The notes beneath the pieces are model-generated. The model was not told the DNA's origin. It saw only the letters and a program-made list of their open reading frames with translations, and did no database searches. A program made the position numbers and the translations under genes. A stretch of 52,541 nt of DNA from Oscillospiraceae bacterium (GTDB taxonomy: Bacteria > Bacillota > Clostridia > Oscillospirales > Oscillospiraceae): NCBI GenBank assembly GCA_031261585.1, contig JAISJJ010000138.1, positions 1 through 52,541 of the forward strand, written 5' to 3'. Positions within the stretch are counted from its first letter, which is position 1; every line of letters starts with the position of its first letter. Below are positions 24,369-32,092 of this stretch, piece by piece.

Positions 24369-24443
24369 GGCGCGTTGGTCAAGCGGTTAAGACACCGCCC
24401 TTTCACGGCGGTATGACGGGTTCGATTCCCGTACGCGTCACCA
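24369..24443 (+). tRNA. tRNA-Glu (TTC)
   Basis: Acceptor GGCGCGT with ACGCGTC (one G-T pair); anticodon arm CCGCC/GGCGG around CTTTCAC, anticodon TTC; T-arm ACGGG/CCCGT around TTCGATT; CCA encoded. One base separates it from tRNA-Met; both share the upstream promoter. Confidence 0.92.
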
Positions 24444-24448
24444 AAAAT

Positions 24449-24498
24449 TTCGACAGCGTTTGACACTACTCGGCTTGTTATGTGTCAGCGGTGTCGAA
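24449..24498 (+). terminator. Terminator of the tRNA pair
   Basis: Nested arms TTCGACA/TGTCGAA and TGACAC/GTGTCA with a 15-base loop, followed by TTTTGTTTTT, six bases after the tRNA-Glu CCA. Confidence 0.75.
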
Positions 24499-24532
24499 TT
24501 TTGTTTTTATCGGCTAAGTAACAAACTTTATG

Positions 24533-24561
24533 TTGCAAATCGCGGGCTAACGCGGTATACT
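24533..24561 (+). promoter_or_regulatory. Promoter of the 24604-28146 gene group
   Basis: TTGCAA, 17-bp spacer, TATACT; the first ATG lies 42 bases on. Confidence 0.65.
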
Positions 24562-24603
24562 GCATTTAATTGACAAGTATCGGCGGATTCTTCGGGGGAC
24601 GAA

Positions 24604-25047
24604 ATGACTACTGCAATGCATATCAACTGGGAGTTGCCGCCCGCCGACATTGGCGGACTGCACTTCAACCGACAAGAGGTCGCGGCGACGTTTGAACTCG
24701 GCGACGACGGGTTGTACCACTCGCGCGACGTGCTGTTTCTCTCGCCGCGCAACACAAAAAAGGACACGAGTCGCGACATTCTCACGGAGTATCTGAACTC
24801 GTGCGAGGTTATCGCGTCGCTTCAAAACGCGCTGCAATCAGACGGCGAGATCGTGTTCGCCTTGCCGCAGGAGAACGAGGGCGTGAAGCGGTACAACGGC
24901 GTTCCGTGCTGGTACTGGCTGAGCGGGTTGTCCGCGCGGTACACGGGATATTTTCATGTTATAGATATGAAAGGCAATTATAACCACGGCGTTGCGAACG
25001 TCGTCTGCGGTTGCGCGCCGATGTTCGCTCTGAGCGCGCACAACTGA
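24604..25047 (+). CDS. Protein with DUF6273-like lectin-type domain
   Basis: A 147-residue protein without signal peptide. The last 60 residues (YWLSGLSARYTGYFHVID, then GVANVVCGCAPMFAL) follow the WLRSPG / NSDG / GVRPAL order of DUF6273 domains, which are common in Clostridia, usually on secreted proteins. The first half has no recognised motif. It starts a run of closely spaced genes (ZIP transporter 13 bases on). Function unknown; a domain of this kind in a short cytoplasmic-looking protein is unusual. Confidence 0.7.
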   Translation: MTTAMHINWELPPADIGGLHFNRQEVAATFELGDDGLYHSRDVLFLSPRNTKKDTSRDILTEYLNSCEVIASLQNALQSDGEIVFALPQENEGVKRYNGVPCWYWLSGLSARYTGYFHVIDMKGNYNHGVANVVCGCAPMFALSAHN

Positions 25048-25060
25048 GAAAGGACGCGTG

Positions 25061-25843
25061 ATGGACACCAACACGATAATCGGCATACTCCTGCCGTTCG
25101 CGGGGACGACGCTCGGAGCCGCGATGGTTCTCGTCCTGCGCCGCGAGATCGGGAACCGCCTGCAAAAGCTGCTGCTCGGCTTCGCGTCGGGCGTGATGAT
25201 AGCGGCGTCCGTGTGGTCGCTGCTGTTGCCGTCCATCGAACAGGCGGAAGCGCGCGGCGGGATCGCGTGGTTGCCCGCGTCTGTCGGATTCTTGCTCGGT
25301 ATCGGGTTCCTGCTGCTGCTCGACAGTGTGATCCCGCACCTGCACCTGAACGCGGACAAGGCGGAGGGCTTGCACGTCAAGGCGAAGAAGAACACGATGC
25401 TGCTGCTCGCGGTGACGCTGCACAATATCCCCGAGGGCATGGCTGTCGGCGTGGTTTTCGCGGGATTGCTCGCGGGGAACAGCGGGATCGGGCTGTCGTC
25501 CGCGCTCGCGCTGTCCGTCGGTATCGCGATTCAGAATTTCCCCGAGGGCGCGATTGTCTCAATGCCGCTCCGAACCGCGGGCGTGTCAAAGAAAAAAGCG
25601 TTCCTGTACGGCACGCTCTCGGGCGCGGTTGAGCCGATTGCGGCGGTCGTCACGATACTGCTGACGAGCGTGCTGGTACCCGTTCTGCCGTACCTGCTCG
25701 CGTTCGCGGCGGGCGCGATGATCTACGTCGTCGTGGAGGAACTGATCCCCGAGTTACAGACGGGAGAACACTCTAATATCGGCATCGTCGGTGTCGCCGT
25801 CGGCTTCACGCTGATGATGGTACTCGATGTCGCACTGGGCTAA
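25061..25843 (+). CDS. ZIP-family metal transporter
   Basis: Imports zinc or another divalent metal. The 260-residue protein has about eight hydrophobic helices. Metal-site helices are visible: HNIPEGMAVGVVFAG (TM4 with His, Pro, Glu) and IAIQNFPEGAIVSMPL (TM5 with Gln-Asn-x-Pro-Glu-Gly), the signature of the GufA/ZupT branch. A His-rich loop between TM3 and TM4 reads HLHLNADKAEGLH. The ATG at 25061 follows AAAGGA; a GTG three bases earlier is also possible. Confidence 0.93.
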   Translation: MDTNTIIGILLPFAGTTLGAAMVLVLRREIGNRLQKLLLGFASGVMIAASVWSLLLPSIEQAEARGGIAWLPASVGFLLGIGFLLLLDSVIPHLHLNADKAEGLHVKAKKNTMLLLAVTLHNIPEGMAVGVVFAGLLAGNSGIGLSSALALSVGIAIQNFPEGAIVSMPLRTAGVSKKKAFLYGTLSGAVEPIAAVVTILLTSVLVPVLPYLLAFAAGAMIYVVVEELIPELQTGEHSNIGIVGVAVGFTLMMVLDVALG

Positions 25844-25860
25844 TCGGAGGTGAGCGGACG

Positions 25861-26412
25861 ATGAGTAAATTCGCCGTGATTGACACGGAGACGACGTGGG
25901 GCGACGCTGTGATGTCCATCGGTCTCGTCGTCTCGGATTCCGAGACGTTTGAGCCTGTTGACATGCAGTATTACATACTGACACCATACAAGAATCACGG
26001 CGGCATGTACTCGCACGCGCTGTATTTGAGCGGCATCTCGCCCAATCTTGAAGCACCGCGCGACAGGGCGATTGCGGAATTGCGGGCGTTCCTCGACGAC
26101 CACGACGTCACCGCGATGTTCGCGTACAACGCCGCGTTCGACTATCGGCATTTGCCCGAGTTGTCGCATCTCGCGTGGTATGATATAATGAAGCTCGCGG
26201 CGTACAGACAGCACAACCCGAAAATTCCGAAACGCGCCGAGTGCTACGGCACGGGCAGGCTGAAACGCGGGTACGGCGTGGAGAACATTTACCGAATGTT
26301 GACCGACGACCGCGCGTACTGCGAACTGCACAACGCCCTCACCGACGCAATCGACGAACTGACGATTATGAAGCTGCTGAACCACGGGATTGAGCGGTAT
26401 ACAAAAATTTAG
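25861..26412 (+). CDS. DEDD-type 3'-5' exonuclease
   Basis: A 183-residue DnaQ-like nuclease fold. Exo I FAVIDTETTWG gives Asp and Glu; Exo II YNAAFDYRHL gives the second Asp; Exo III reads CELHNALTDAIDEL with His and Asp, the DEDDh form. No polymerase domain is attached, so it may act in RNA or DNA trimming or repair. ATG at 25861 with GGAGG. It lies 17 bases after the ZIP gene. Confidence 0.85.
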   Translation: MSKFAVIDTETTWGDAVMSIGLVVSDSETFEPVDMQYYILTPYKNHGGMYSHALYLSGISPNLEAPRDRAIAELRAFLDDHDVTAMFAYNAAFDYRHLPELSHLAWYDIMKLAAYRQHNPKIPKRAECYGTGRLKRGYGVENIYRMLTDDRAYCELHNALTDAIDELTIMKLLNHGIERYTKI

Positions 26413-26424
26413 GAGGAACCCCAA

Positions 26425-26964
26425 ATGTCATCAAACATCGTTGTCCTGAGCGGGTCGCCGCGCAAAAACGGCAGCACGGAGCGGCTCGTACAGGCGTTCA
26501 TCACAGGCGCGCGTGACGCGGGCAAAACCGTCACGGAGTTTCGCGTCGCGGATTTGCAGATCGCGCCGTGTCTCGGTTGCGGCTCGTGTCACCGGTCGGG
26601 CGTGTGCGTCCACGAGGACGATATGCCGCAGATACTCGACGCGTTGCGGAATGCGGACGCGCTGTTGCTCGCGTCGCCCGTGTACTACTGGAACGTGACG
26701 GCGCAGCTCAAAACGGCGATTGACCGCTTCTACTCGTCACTGCGCGTGAATCCGCTCACGGTCAAACGCGCCGCGCTGATTCTGACGTGCGGCAACGGCG
26801 CGCCCGACTCGTGCGACCCGTCGATTGCGACGTACAAGCGCATCTGTCGGCACCAGAATTGGGAGGACTCGGGTATCGTCACCGCGCAGTCGCTCCACGC
26901 GCCTGAGATGCTCGACGGGCGCGCGGAACTTGGCAGTGCGCGTGAACTCGGGCAGAGCATCTGA
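26425..26964 (+). CDS. Flavodoxin-fold NAD(P)H-dependent FMN reductase with Cys cluster
   Basis: FMN-binding oxidoreductase of 179 residues. SGSPRKNGSTERL is the phosphate-binding loop; PVYYWNVTAQLKTAIDRF the flavin-contact helix. PCLGCGSCHRSGVC carries four Cys in a spacing like the iron-sulfur flavoproteins, so it may bind a cluster. ATG at 26425 after AGGAGG. Placed directly before chromate transporter halves; such pairings could couple metal or oxyanion reduction to transport (inference). Confidence 0.9.
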   Translation: MSSNIVVLSGSPRKNGSTERLVQAFITGARDAGKTVTEFRVADLQIAPCLGCGSCHRSGVCVHEDDMPQILDALRNADALLLASPVYYWNVTAQLKTAIDRFYSSLRVNPLTVKRAALILTCGNGAPDSCDPSIATYKRICRHQNWEDSGIVTAQSLHAPEMLDGRAELGSARELGQSI

Positions 26965-26974
26965 CCGCGCAGAC

Positions 26975-27553
26975 ATGAAAGAAGCCAAATTTTCGACCCT
27001 GTGGCACCTGTTTGTGATATTTTTCAAGGCGGGGACGTTCACGTTCGCGGGCGGGCTGGCGATGCTGCCCGTCATTGAAAAAGACGTTGTGGACAGATAC
27101 AAACTGCTCTCCAAGGACGATTTTCTCGAATACGCTACGCTGTCGCAGACCCTGCCCGGCGTTATCGCGCTCAACTGCGCGTGCTTCGTCGGCAAGAGCG
27201 CGGCGGGTACGGCGGGTATGCTCGCGGCGTCGTTCGGCTCGACGATATCGGCGTTCGTGCTGATGCTCGCGGCGACGCTCGCCATACGCCTGATACCAGA
27301 GTCGGGTCCGTGGGTCGGCGCGATGCGTGCGGTGCGCGCCGCGTCGTCCGCGCTGATACTGTCCGCGGCGTTCTCGCTCGGCAGGCACAACCTCAAAACG
27401 GCGTTCGCGGTCATTGTGATGCTCGTCGCGATGTCGCTCGTGCTGTTTCTTAACATCAGCGCGCCGCTCGTCATCGTCGCCGCCGCGATTGCGGGCTATG
27501 TTTTTCAGCGTGTCAAAAAACGCGCGGACAAAACCGACGGAGGGCAGTCGTGA
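26975..27553 (+). CDS. Chromate transporter, first half
   Basis: A short-chain CHR-type protein, 192 residues, about six hydrophobic helices. FFKAGTFTFAGGLAMLPVIE is the family signature and AFSLGRHNL closes the domain. In Firmicutes the two CHR halves are separate genes that make a heterodimer, and the second half follows with a four-base overlap. Substrate is assigned by family only; an anion other than chromate is possible. Confidence 0.9.
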   Translation: MKEAKFSTLWHLFVIFFKAGTFTFAGGLAMLPVIEKDVVDRYKLLSKDDFLEYATLSQTLPGVIALNCACFVGKSAAGTAGMLAASFGSTISAFVLMLAATLAIRLIPESGPWVGAMRAVRAASSALILSAAFSLGRHNLKTAFAVIVMLVAMSLVLFLNISAPLVIVAAAIAGYVFQRVKKRADKTDGGQS

Positions 27554-28146
27554 TGCTTCTCGACTGTCTCATTTTGCTGTACACGTTCTTCAAAATCGGA
27601 CTTTTCGGGTTCGGCGGCGGTTATGCCATGCTGTCGATGATACTGACAGAGTCCGCAAAACTCGGTATCACGCTCCAACAGTTCGCCGATCTCAACGCGC
27701 TCGACATGGTCGTACCCGGTCCCATCGCCATCAACGCCGCCACCTACGTCGGCTACCTCGCCAACGCGCAGAATCACGGATTTTGGGGCGGCGTACTCGG
27801 TGCGCTCACGGCGACCGTCGCCGTGTGTCTGCCGTCGCTGATTGTCGTGTCGCTCGTGCTGAAATTCATAGAAAAGTACAGGCACAACAGCGTTATGACG
27901 GGCGTACTCGCGGGCGTAAAACCCGCCGCGGTCGGGTTCATCGCCGCCGCCGCCGTCAACATCGGCATAGCGGTAGTCGTGGAGAGCGCGGGTTTCGCGG
28001 ATATAATCGCCGACCCGCTCGGCACGATTGCGTTTATCCCGCTCGGCATCTTCGTGGCGGTAGCGGTGGCGAATATACGCTTCAAGGTCAACCCGATACT
28101 CCTGACGCTCATAGCGGGCGTGATAGGCGCGATATTTATACGGTAG
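27550..28146 (+). CDS. Chromate transporter, second half
   Basis: The partner CHR half, 198 residues, with FFKIGLFGFGGGYAMLSMI and the conserved VVPGPIAINAATYVGY motif. Start is GTG at 27550 or ATG at 27553, both behind GGAGGG; the GTG gives a GTGA overlap with the first half. Membrane protein with five to six helices; the C-terminal part (GTIAFIPLGIFVAVAVANI) fits the family. A dispersed repeat begins shortly after its stop. Confidence 0.9.
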   Translation: MMLLDCLILLYTFFKIGLFGFGGGYAMLSMILTESAKLGITLQQFADLNALDMVVPGPIAINAATYVGYLANAQNHGFWGGVLGALTATVAVCLPSLIVVSLVLKFIEKYRHNSVMTGVLAGVKPAAVGFIAAAAVNIGIAVVVESAGFADIIADPLGTIAFIPLGIFVAVAVANIRFKVNPILLTLIAGVIGAIFIR

Positions 28147-28164
28147 AACGGGGCGCGGCGCGAC

Positions 28165-28350
28165 ATATGGGCTGGACATTTTGCGTTGAAAACGCTTTGG
28201 ATAACAAATATCGAATTGCGTCGTCGTAGGGGCGGGTCTTGACCCGCCCTTTGCCCACTTGACGCAGCGGCGGGTCGGTCAAGACCGACCCCTACAAGAG
28301 ATTCGCGCATAATGCCGATTCGTCAGCGTGCTGTGTCCACTCCCCGATGT
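28165..28350 (+). repeat. Dispersed ~180-bp repeat with palindromic core, copy 1
   Basis: The core 28227-28296 starts GTAGGGGCGGGTCTTGACCC and ends GGTCGGTCAAGACCGACCCC + TAC, with internal palindromes GGGTC-TTGACCC and GGTCAAGACC. Flanks on both sides also match the inverted copy at 44210-44440 (GGACAT..GC.TTGAAAA on the left, TCGCGC..AT.CC..TCGTCAGCG on the right). The core could fold as an RNA hairpin. Confidence 0.8.
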
Positions 28351-28359
28351 CATACCCTA

Positions 28360-28388
28360 TTGCAATTCCCGCGTTGCCGTGATAGAAT
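28360..28388 (+). promoter_or_regulatory. Promoter of the esterase gene
   Basis: TTGCAA, 17-bp spacer, TAGAAT, 33 bases before the ATG. Confidence 0.6.
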
Positions 28389-28420
28389 ACACTCAAACAA
28401 AACAGAAAGGGTGATCCACC

Positions 28421-29245
28421 ATGGCATGGCTGCAAATTCAATTCCTGTCCTCGAGCCTGATGCGCAACACGTCGTTCAACGTAATCCTCCCCGCCGACGG
28501 TTTCCCCGGTATGCCACCGCGACCGACACCGTTCAAAACGCTGTATCTCCTGCACGGATTCATCGGCACAAGCACCGACTGGATACTGAACGCCCAGTTG
28601 ACCGACCTCTCGGAGCAGTACAACCTCGCGATCGTCCTGCCGTCGGGTGAGAACTCGTTCTACGTCGACGGCGCGTCGAGTACGTCGCAGTTCAGCAAGT
28701 ACGTGGGCGACGAACTTGTCGCGTTCACGCGGAAAATCCTGCCGCTGTCCGACAAGCGCGACGACACGCTGATCGGCGGTCTGTCCATGGGCGGTTACGG
28801 CGCGCTGTACAACGGGTTGAAGTATCACAAGACGTTCGGACACATCGTCGCGCTCAGCTCCGCGATCATCACGGGTACCGACGCGCTGACCGCGAGCGAC
28901 GAGCCGAACGCCATGGGTACGAACCGCGCGTTCTACGAGACCGTGTTCGGAGACCTCGCGAAACTGCCGTCGTCGGATAAAAATCTGAACATCCTCGCCG
29001 ACCGCGTATTGTCCGAGCCGCACGAGCCGCTCGACCTCTATTTCGCCTGCGGCGACACGGATTTCCTCATCGAGCCGAACCGCGCGTTCGCGAAATATCT
29101 GACCGAAACCGCGTTCCCGCATACATACGAGGAGGGTCCCGGTTCGCACGAGTGGACGTTCTGGAACACGTATCTGCGGCGCGGGTTGGAGCGCGTCCTG
29201 CCTCCCCCGCCGAGCTTCGGTTTCCCGTTCGCCGCGCCGAAATAG
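28421..29245 (+). CDS. Esterase D/feruloyl-esterase-like alpha/beta hydrolase
   Basis: A 274-residue alpha/beta hydrolase. TLYLLHGFIGTSTDW is the oxyanion region, GGLSMGGYGAL the nucleophile elbow with catalytic Ser, GDTDFLIEPN the acid and GSHEWTFW the catalytic His. No signal peptide, so intracellular. Family members act on S-formylglutathione, carbohydrate esters or tributyrin-type esters; substrate cannot be chosen here. The Pro-rich tail PPPPSFGFPF is unusual. ATG at 28421 after AGAAAGGGTGA. Confidence 0.88.
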   Translation: MAWLQIQFLSSSLMRNTSFNVILPADGFPGMPPRPTPFKTLYLLHGFIGTSTDWILNAQLTDLSEQYNLAIVLPSGENSFYVDGASSTSQFSKYVGDELVAFTRKILPLSDKRDDTLIGGLSMGGYGALYNGLKYHKTFGHIVALSSAIITGTDALTASDEPNAMGTNRAFYETVFGDLAKLPSSDKNLNILADRVLSEPHEPLDLYFACGDTDFLIEPNRAFAKYLTETAFPHTYEEGPGSHEWTFWNTYLRRGLERVLPPPPSFGFPFAAPK

Positions 29246-29279
29246 CCTGACATCACAAATTTAATTTAGGAGCAGATCC

Positions 29280-29843
29280 ATGAAATTCTTAATCGTATCG
29301 GGCAACCCGAAAAACGACGGTCTGACCGCCGCAATCATCGACGAGGTGGCGCGCGGCGCGCGTGACGGCGGTGCCGAGGTCGAGATTCTGCGCGTTGAAA
29401 AACTCGAACGCTGTCACGTCTGCAACGGCGGTTGGGGCGAGTGCCGCGCGACGCACAAATGCGTGTTCGGCGGCGACGGATTCGACGAGGCGCAGGCAAA
29501 AATCAAAGCCGCCGACGCACTCGCGCTCATCACGCCCATCTACTGGGCTGAGATTTCGGAATCGCTGAAAGGCTTCATCGACCGTCTGCGCCGCTGCGAG
29601 TTCTCGTTCGACGGCACGGGTGCGCTGTCGGGCAAACAGACGCTGATCGCGGTCAACGCGGGCGGCTCGGGCAACGGCATCATCACGGCGGTGGAGCAAC
29701 TCGACCGCTTCTGCCAGCACACAGGCGCGGTAATCTTCGACCGACTGGGCTTCAACCGCTGGAACCACGACTACAAACGCCCCGCGGCATACGCGGCGGC
29801 GCGAGCAATAGCCGAGGGACGGAAAAACGGCGAGAGTTTGTAG
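29280..29843 (+). CDS. Flavodoxin-family NAD(P)H-dependent FMN reductase
   Basis: A 187-residue flavoprotein: SGNPKNDGLTAAI phosphate loop, CHVCNGGWGECRATHKC with clustered Cys, then TPIYWAEISESLKGFIDRL. Similar in plan to the reductase at 26425 but not a close copy. AGGAGC precedes the ATG. It probably reduces small molecules or quinone-like substrates with FMN. The stop TAG overlaps the start of a palindromic repeat unit. Confidence 0.88.
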   Translation: MKFLIVSGNPKNDGLTAAIIDEVARGARDGGAEVEILRVEKLERCHVCNGGWGECRATHKCVFGGDGFDEAQAKIKAADALALITPIYWAEISESLKGFIDRLRRCEFSFDGTGALSGKQTLIAVNAGGSGNGIITAVEQLDRFCQHTGAVIFDRLGFNRWNHDYKRPAAYAAARAIAEGRKNGESL

Positions 29844-30080
29844 GGGGCGCGATTAGCAACGCGAATTATGAGTAGAACGCTCGTGCGCAACACACAGGGC
29901 GACCACACAGGGTCGCCCCTACACAAACCAAACCACGTGCGCGAGAACCAAGACCCAAAACCTCGCATATGTGCGGCAGCGAAACGAGCCGCAGTGTCTT
30001 TTAATGTGACGTGACTGGGCAATTAACAATTGACAATGTACAATTAACAATTTACGTAGGCTTGGACGAGGGTTACGGGA
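29844..30080 (+). repeat. Composite dispersed repeats (units C, A, B) after the reductase
   Basis: Short palindromic unit GTAGGGGGCGCGATTAGCAA starts at the reductase stop. Unit A (29886-30017) contains CAGGGTCGCCCCTAC, GTGCGCGAGAACCAAGACCC, GCGAAACGAGCCGCAG and ATGTGACGTGAC. Unit B (30018-30078) has AACAATTAAC tandem units and GTAGGCTTGGACGAGGGTT. Unit A is repeated in inverted orientation at 31861-31990. Confidence 0.85.
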
Positions 30081-30156
30081 AACGGGAACAAGCTCAATCA
30101 ACGTTCAAGCAAATCCCACGTAATTGTTCATTGTTAATTGTACATTGTTAATTGAC
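30018..30156. repeat. Inverted pair of B units forming a long hairpin
   Basis: B unit at 30018-30056 and its reverse complement at 30113-30156 (CCCACGTAATTGTTCATTG then TTAATTGTACATTGTTAATT) can pair over about 40 bases around a 57-base loop. Confidence 0.8.
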
Positions 30157-30158
30157 CT

Positions 30159-30312
30159 CGCCGCCGCTGCCGTTCTCGCGTCTCACGGTAGCGAGAAGGG
30201 CGCGGTGCGTCTAACAGACTTTGGTTACTTTCCTCCGACGGAAAGTAACGCCGCGCGGCGAGCGCGGACAAGCTATCGAAACGCAGAGCATAGCCCGCGA
30301 CGCAAGTCGCGC
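30159..30312 (+). repeat. Left arm of ~155-bp inverted repeat around msrAB
   Basis: Contains GCCGTTCTCGCGTCTCACGG, TTTGGTTACTTTC, CGGAAAGTAACGCCGCGCGG and CCCGCGACGCAAGTCGCGC. The reverse complement of 31589-31747 matches nearly throughout, with the same landmarks in the same order and a few substitutions in the spacer. Confidence 0.88.
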
Positions 30313-30378
30313 GTGAGATTCTGCAAAGGGCGGGTAGACCCCGCCCCCTACGATAACGATAAAGGCGAATCAATATCA

Positions 30379-30463
30379 AGGGGATTCTTCGCTTTGCTCA
30401 GAATGACAGGTATGGGCAAGTCGAGCGCATGAGATTCTTCGCTTCGCTCTGAATGACAGAAAC
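30379..30463 (+). repeat. Two tandem copies of the GATTCTTCGCTTCGCTC repeat
   Basis: GGGGATTCTTCGCTTTGCTC (30379) and GAGATTCTTCGCTTCGCTCT (30431), each followed by GAATGACAG. Also present at 19030. Confidence 0.82.
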
Positions 30464-30465
30464 AG

Positions 30466-30493
30466 ACAAGGACAGCGTTTCCGCTGTCCTTGT
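30466..30493. terminator. Terminator after msrAB
   Basis: A perfect 12-bp stem ACAAGGACAGCG/CGCTGTCCTTGT with a TTTC loop. It lies 18 bases past the msrAB stop on the minus strand; the tail there is CTGTTTCTG, so moderate strength. Confidence 0.7.
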
Positions 30494-30510
30494 TTATTGT
30501 GCGATTTACG

Positions 30511-31539
30511 TCACCCCGCGAGATCGACCAACGCGCCGTAGCCCTCGCGCTCCATGTCCTCAATAGGCACGAACCGCAGTGCCGCGCTGTTGATGCAGTA
30601 CCGCAGACCGCCAAGCGTCGCGGGGCCGTCGTCGAACACGTGACCGAGGTGCGCGTCGCCTACGCGGCTGCGAATCTCTGTGCGCTGACGGGTACCCGTC
30701 TCGTCGAGTCGCGCGCGGAGGACGGCGGTGTCGATCGGACGCGAAAAACTCGGCCAGCCGCAACCCGAATCGAACTTGTCGGAACTCGCGAACAGCGGTT
30801 CGCCCGTCGTTATGTCCACGTATATGCCGCGACGACGCTCGTCCCAGTACGCGTTGCCGAACGGAGCTTCCGTCGCGTTCGTCTGCGTGACCGCGTATTG
30901 CTCGGGGGTGAGACGATTTTTCAGGTCGTCGTCGGTGGGCGCGCTGTACCGCGCGTGGTCGACGCGCTCATTGTCGGCATTGCGTCCGACGGACGGTGTC
31001 GGCAACGGAACGGCACGGCGCGCTGCGGCTTTCGCGAAACTCGCGGGGCTGATGTGGCAGTAGCCGCTCGGATTTTTGTCGAGATACTTCTGATGGTACT
31101 CCTCGGCGGTGAAAAAACTGTCGAGCGCGCGGCACTCCACCGCGACGGCTTGATTCGGACGCTCGTGCGCCATGCGCCGCGCGAGATTCGCGAGAGACTG
31201 CTCAATCGCGGACTTGTCCGCCGCGTCGGAATAGTAGATGCCCGTGCGGTACTGCGTGCCGACGTCCGCACCCTGACGGTTGACGCTCGTCACGTCGATC
31301 ACGTCGTAGAAAGCTTCGAGCAGAAACGACAGCGGCAAATCGCGCTCGTCGTATCGCACGCGCACGGTCTCGGCGAACTGCGTGTCGCCGCGCTTGACCT
31401 GATCGTACACGGGCGCGCCGCCGACGGTCGCGAGGTCGCCGTTCGCGTAGCCGACCTCGGTCTCGGTCACGCCGTACAGCGAGTCGAGGTATTTCTGCAC
31501 ACCCCAGAAGCACCCGCCCGCGATGTAGATTGTTTTCAT
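30511..31539 (-). CDS. msrAB: Methionine sulfoxide reductase A-B fusion
   Basis: Repairs both S and R methionine sulfoxide. The MsrA half (residues 1-170) has the catalytic Cys10 in GGCFWG, plus the usual GYANGD and TQYRTGIYY. The MsrB half (about 205-342) has SGCGWPSF and the catalytic Cys315 in [11 protein letters not shown] (usually RYCINSASLRF). Full-length MsrAB of this kind is common in Firmicutes. It lacks a signal sequence, so cytosolic. The gene stands alone between two large inverted repeats, which is unusual and suggests a movable or invertible cassette. Confidence 0.96.
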   Translation of the reverse strand: MKTIYIAGGCFWGVQKYLDSLYGVTETEVGYANGDLATVGGAPVYDQVKRGDTQFAETVRVRYDERDLPLSFLLEAFYDVIDVTSVNRQGADVGTQYRTGIYYSDAADKSAIEQSLANLARRMAHERPNQAVAVECRALDSFFTAEEYHQKYLDKNPSGYCHISPASFAKAAARRAVPLPTPSVGRNADNERVDHARYSAPTDDDLKNRLTPEQYAVTQTNATEAPFGNAYWDERRRGIYVDITTGEPLFASSDKFDSGCGWPSFSRPIDTAVLRARLDETGTRQRTEIRSRVGDAHLGHVFDDGPATLGGLRYCINSAALRFVPIEDMEREGYGALVDLAG

Positions 31540-31588
31540 AAAATCACCTGACTGTATTTTATCGTGTCCTTGATTACTGATTCATTGC

Positions 31589-31747
31589 GCGCGACTTGCG
31601 TCGCGGGCAACTTTAATCTTTTCGCAACTCTGTCCGCGCTCGCCGCGCGGCGTTACTTTCTGTCGAGAGAAAGTAACCAAAGCTCGTTGGAGGGAACGCG
31701 CCGCGCCCTTCTCGCTTCCGTGAGACGCGAGAACGGCAGCGGCGGCG
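31589..31747 (-). repeat. Right arm of the inverted repeat around msrAB
   Basis: The reverse complement carries CGCCGCCGCTGCCGTTCTCG, TTTGGTTACTTTC, GAAAGTAACGCCGCGCGG and GCGACGCAAGTCGCGC in the same order as 30159-30312. The two arms point at each other across msrAB and its terminator. Confidence 0.88.
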
Positions 31748-31856
31748 ATGGTGGGCAGAAACCGCAACTTCCTTTAACCGAGGACGGCAGAATCAGCGGA
31801 TTTATGCGTTAGTATTTCCAAAACCAACAGAATTACAACGCCTCTCGGCGTGAAAA

Positions 31857-32092
31857 ATGCGTCACGTCACATCAATTGACCCTGCGGCTCGTTTCGCTAC
31901 CGCCCTGCGGAGAATGTCTGGGTCTTGGTTCCCGCGCACGTATCGCGGTTTGCGTAGGGGCGACCCTATGTGGTCGCCCTGTTGCGGTGCGAACAACGGC
32001 GGGCGATTGGTAATCGCCCCTACACACGCACCCCGCAACTCTCGTCCAACCCGCGTAACTGTTAATTGTTCATTGTTAACTGTCAATTGCCG
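31857..32092 (-). repeat. Inverted composite repeat (units A, C, B) after the permease gene
   Basis: Reading the minus strand from the permease stop: B unit (AATTGACAGTTAACAATG, then GTAACTGT-type units and GGGTTGGACGAGAGTTGCGG), C unit (GTAGGGGCGATTACCAATCG), then A unit (CAGGGCGACC, GTGCGCGGGAACCAAGACCC, GCGAAACGAGCCGCAGGG, ATGTGACGTGAC). Order B-C-A equals that at 38654-38830. No gene is visible in 31540-32092 besides these and the arm above; 31748-31856 holds nothing I recognise. Confidence 0.85.

Noticed and set aside
26825..26974. Longer start for the first chromate transporter half
   Set aside because: It overlaps the FMN reductase in another frame and reads as Ser/Arg-rich non-protein sequence.
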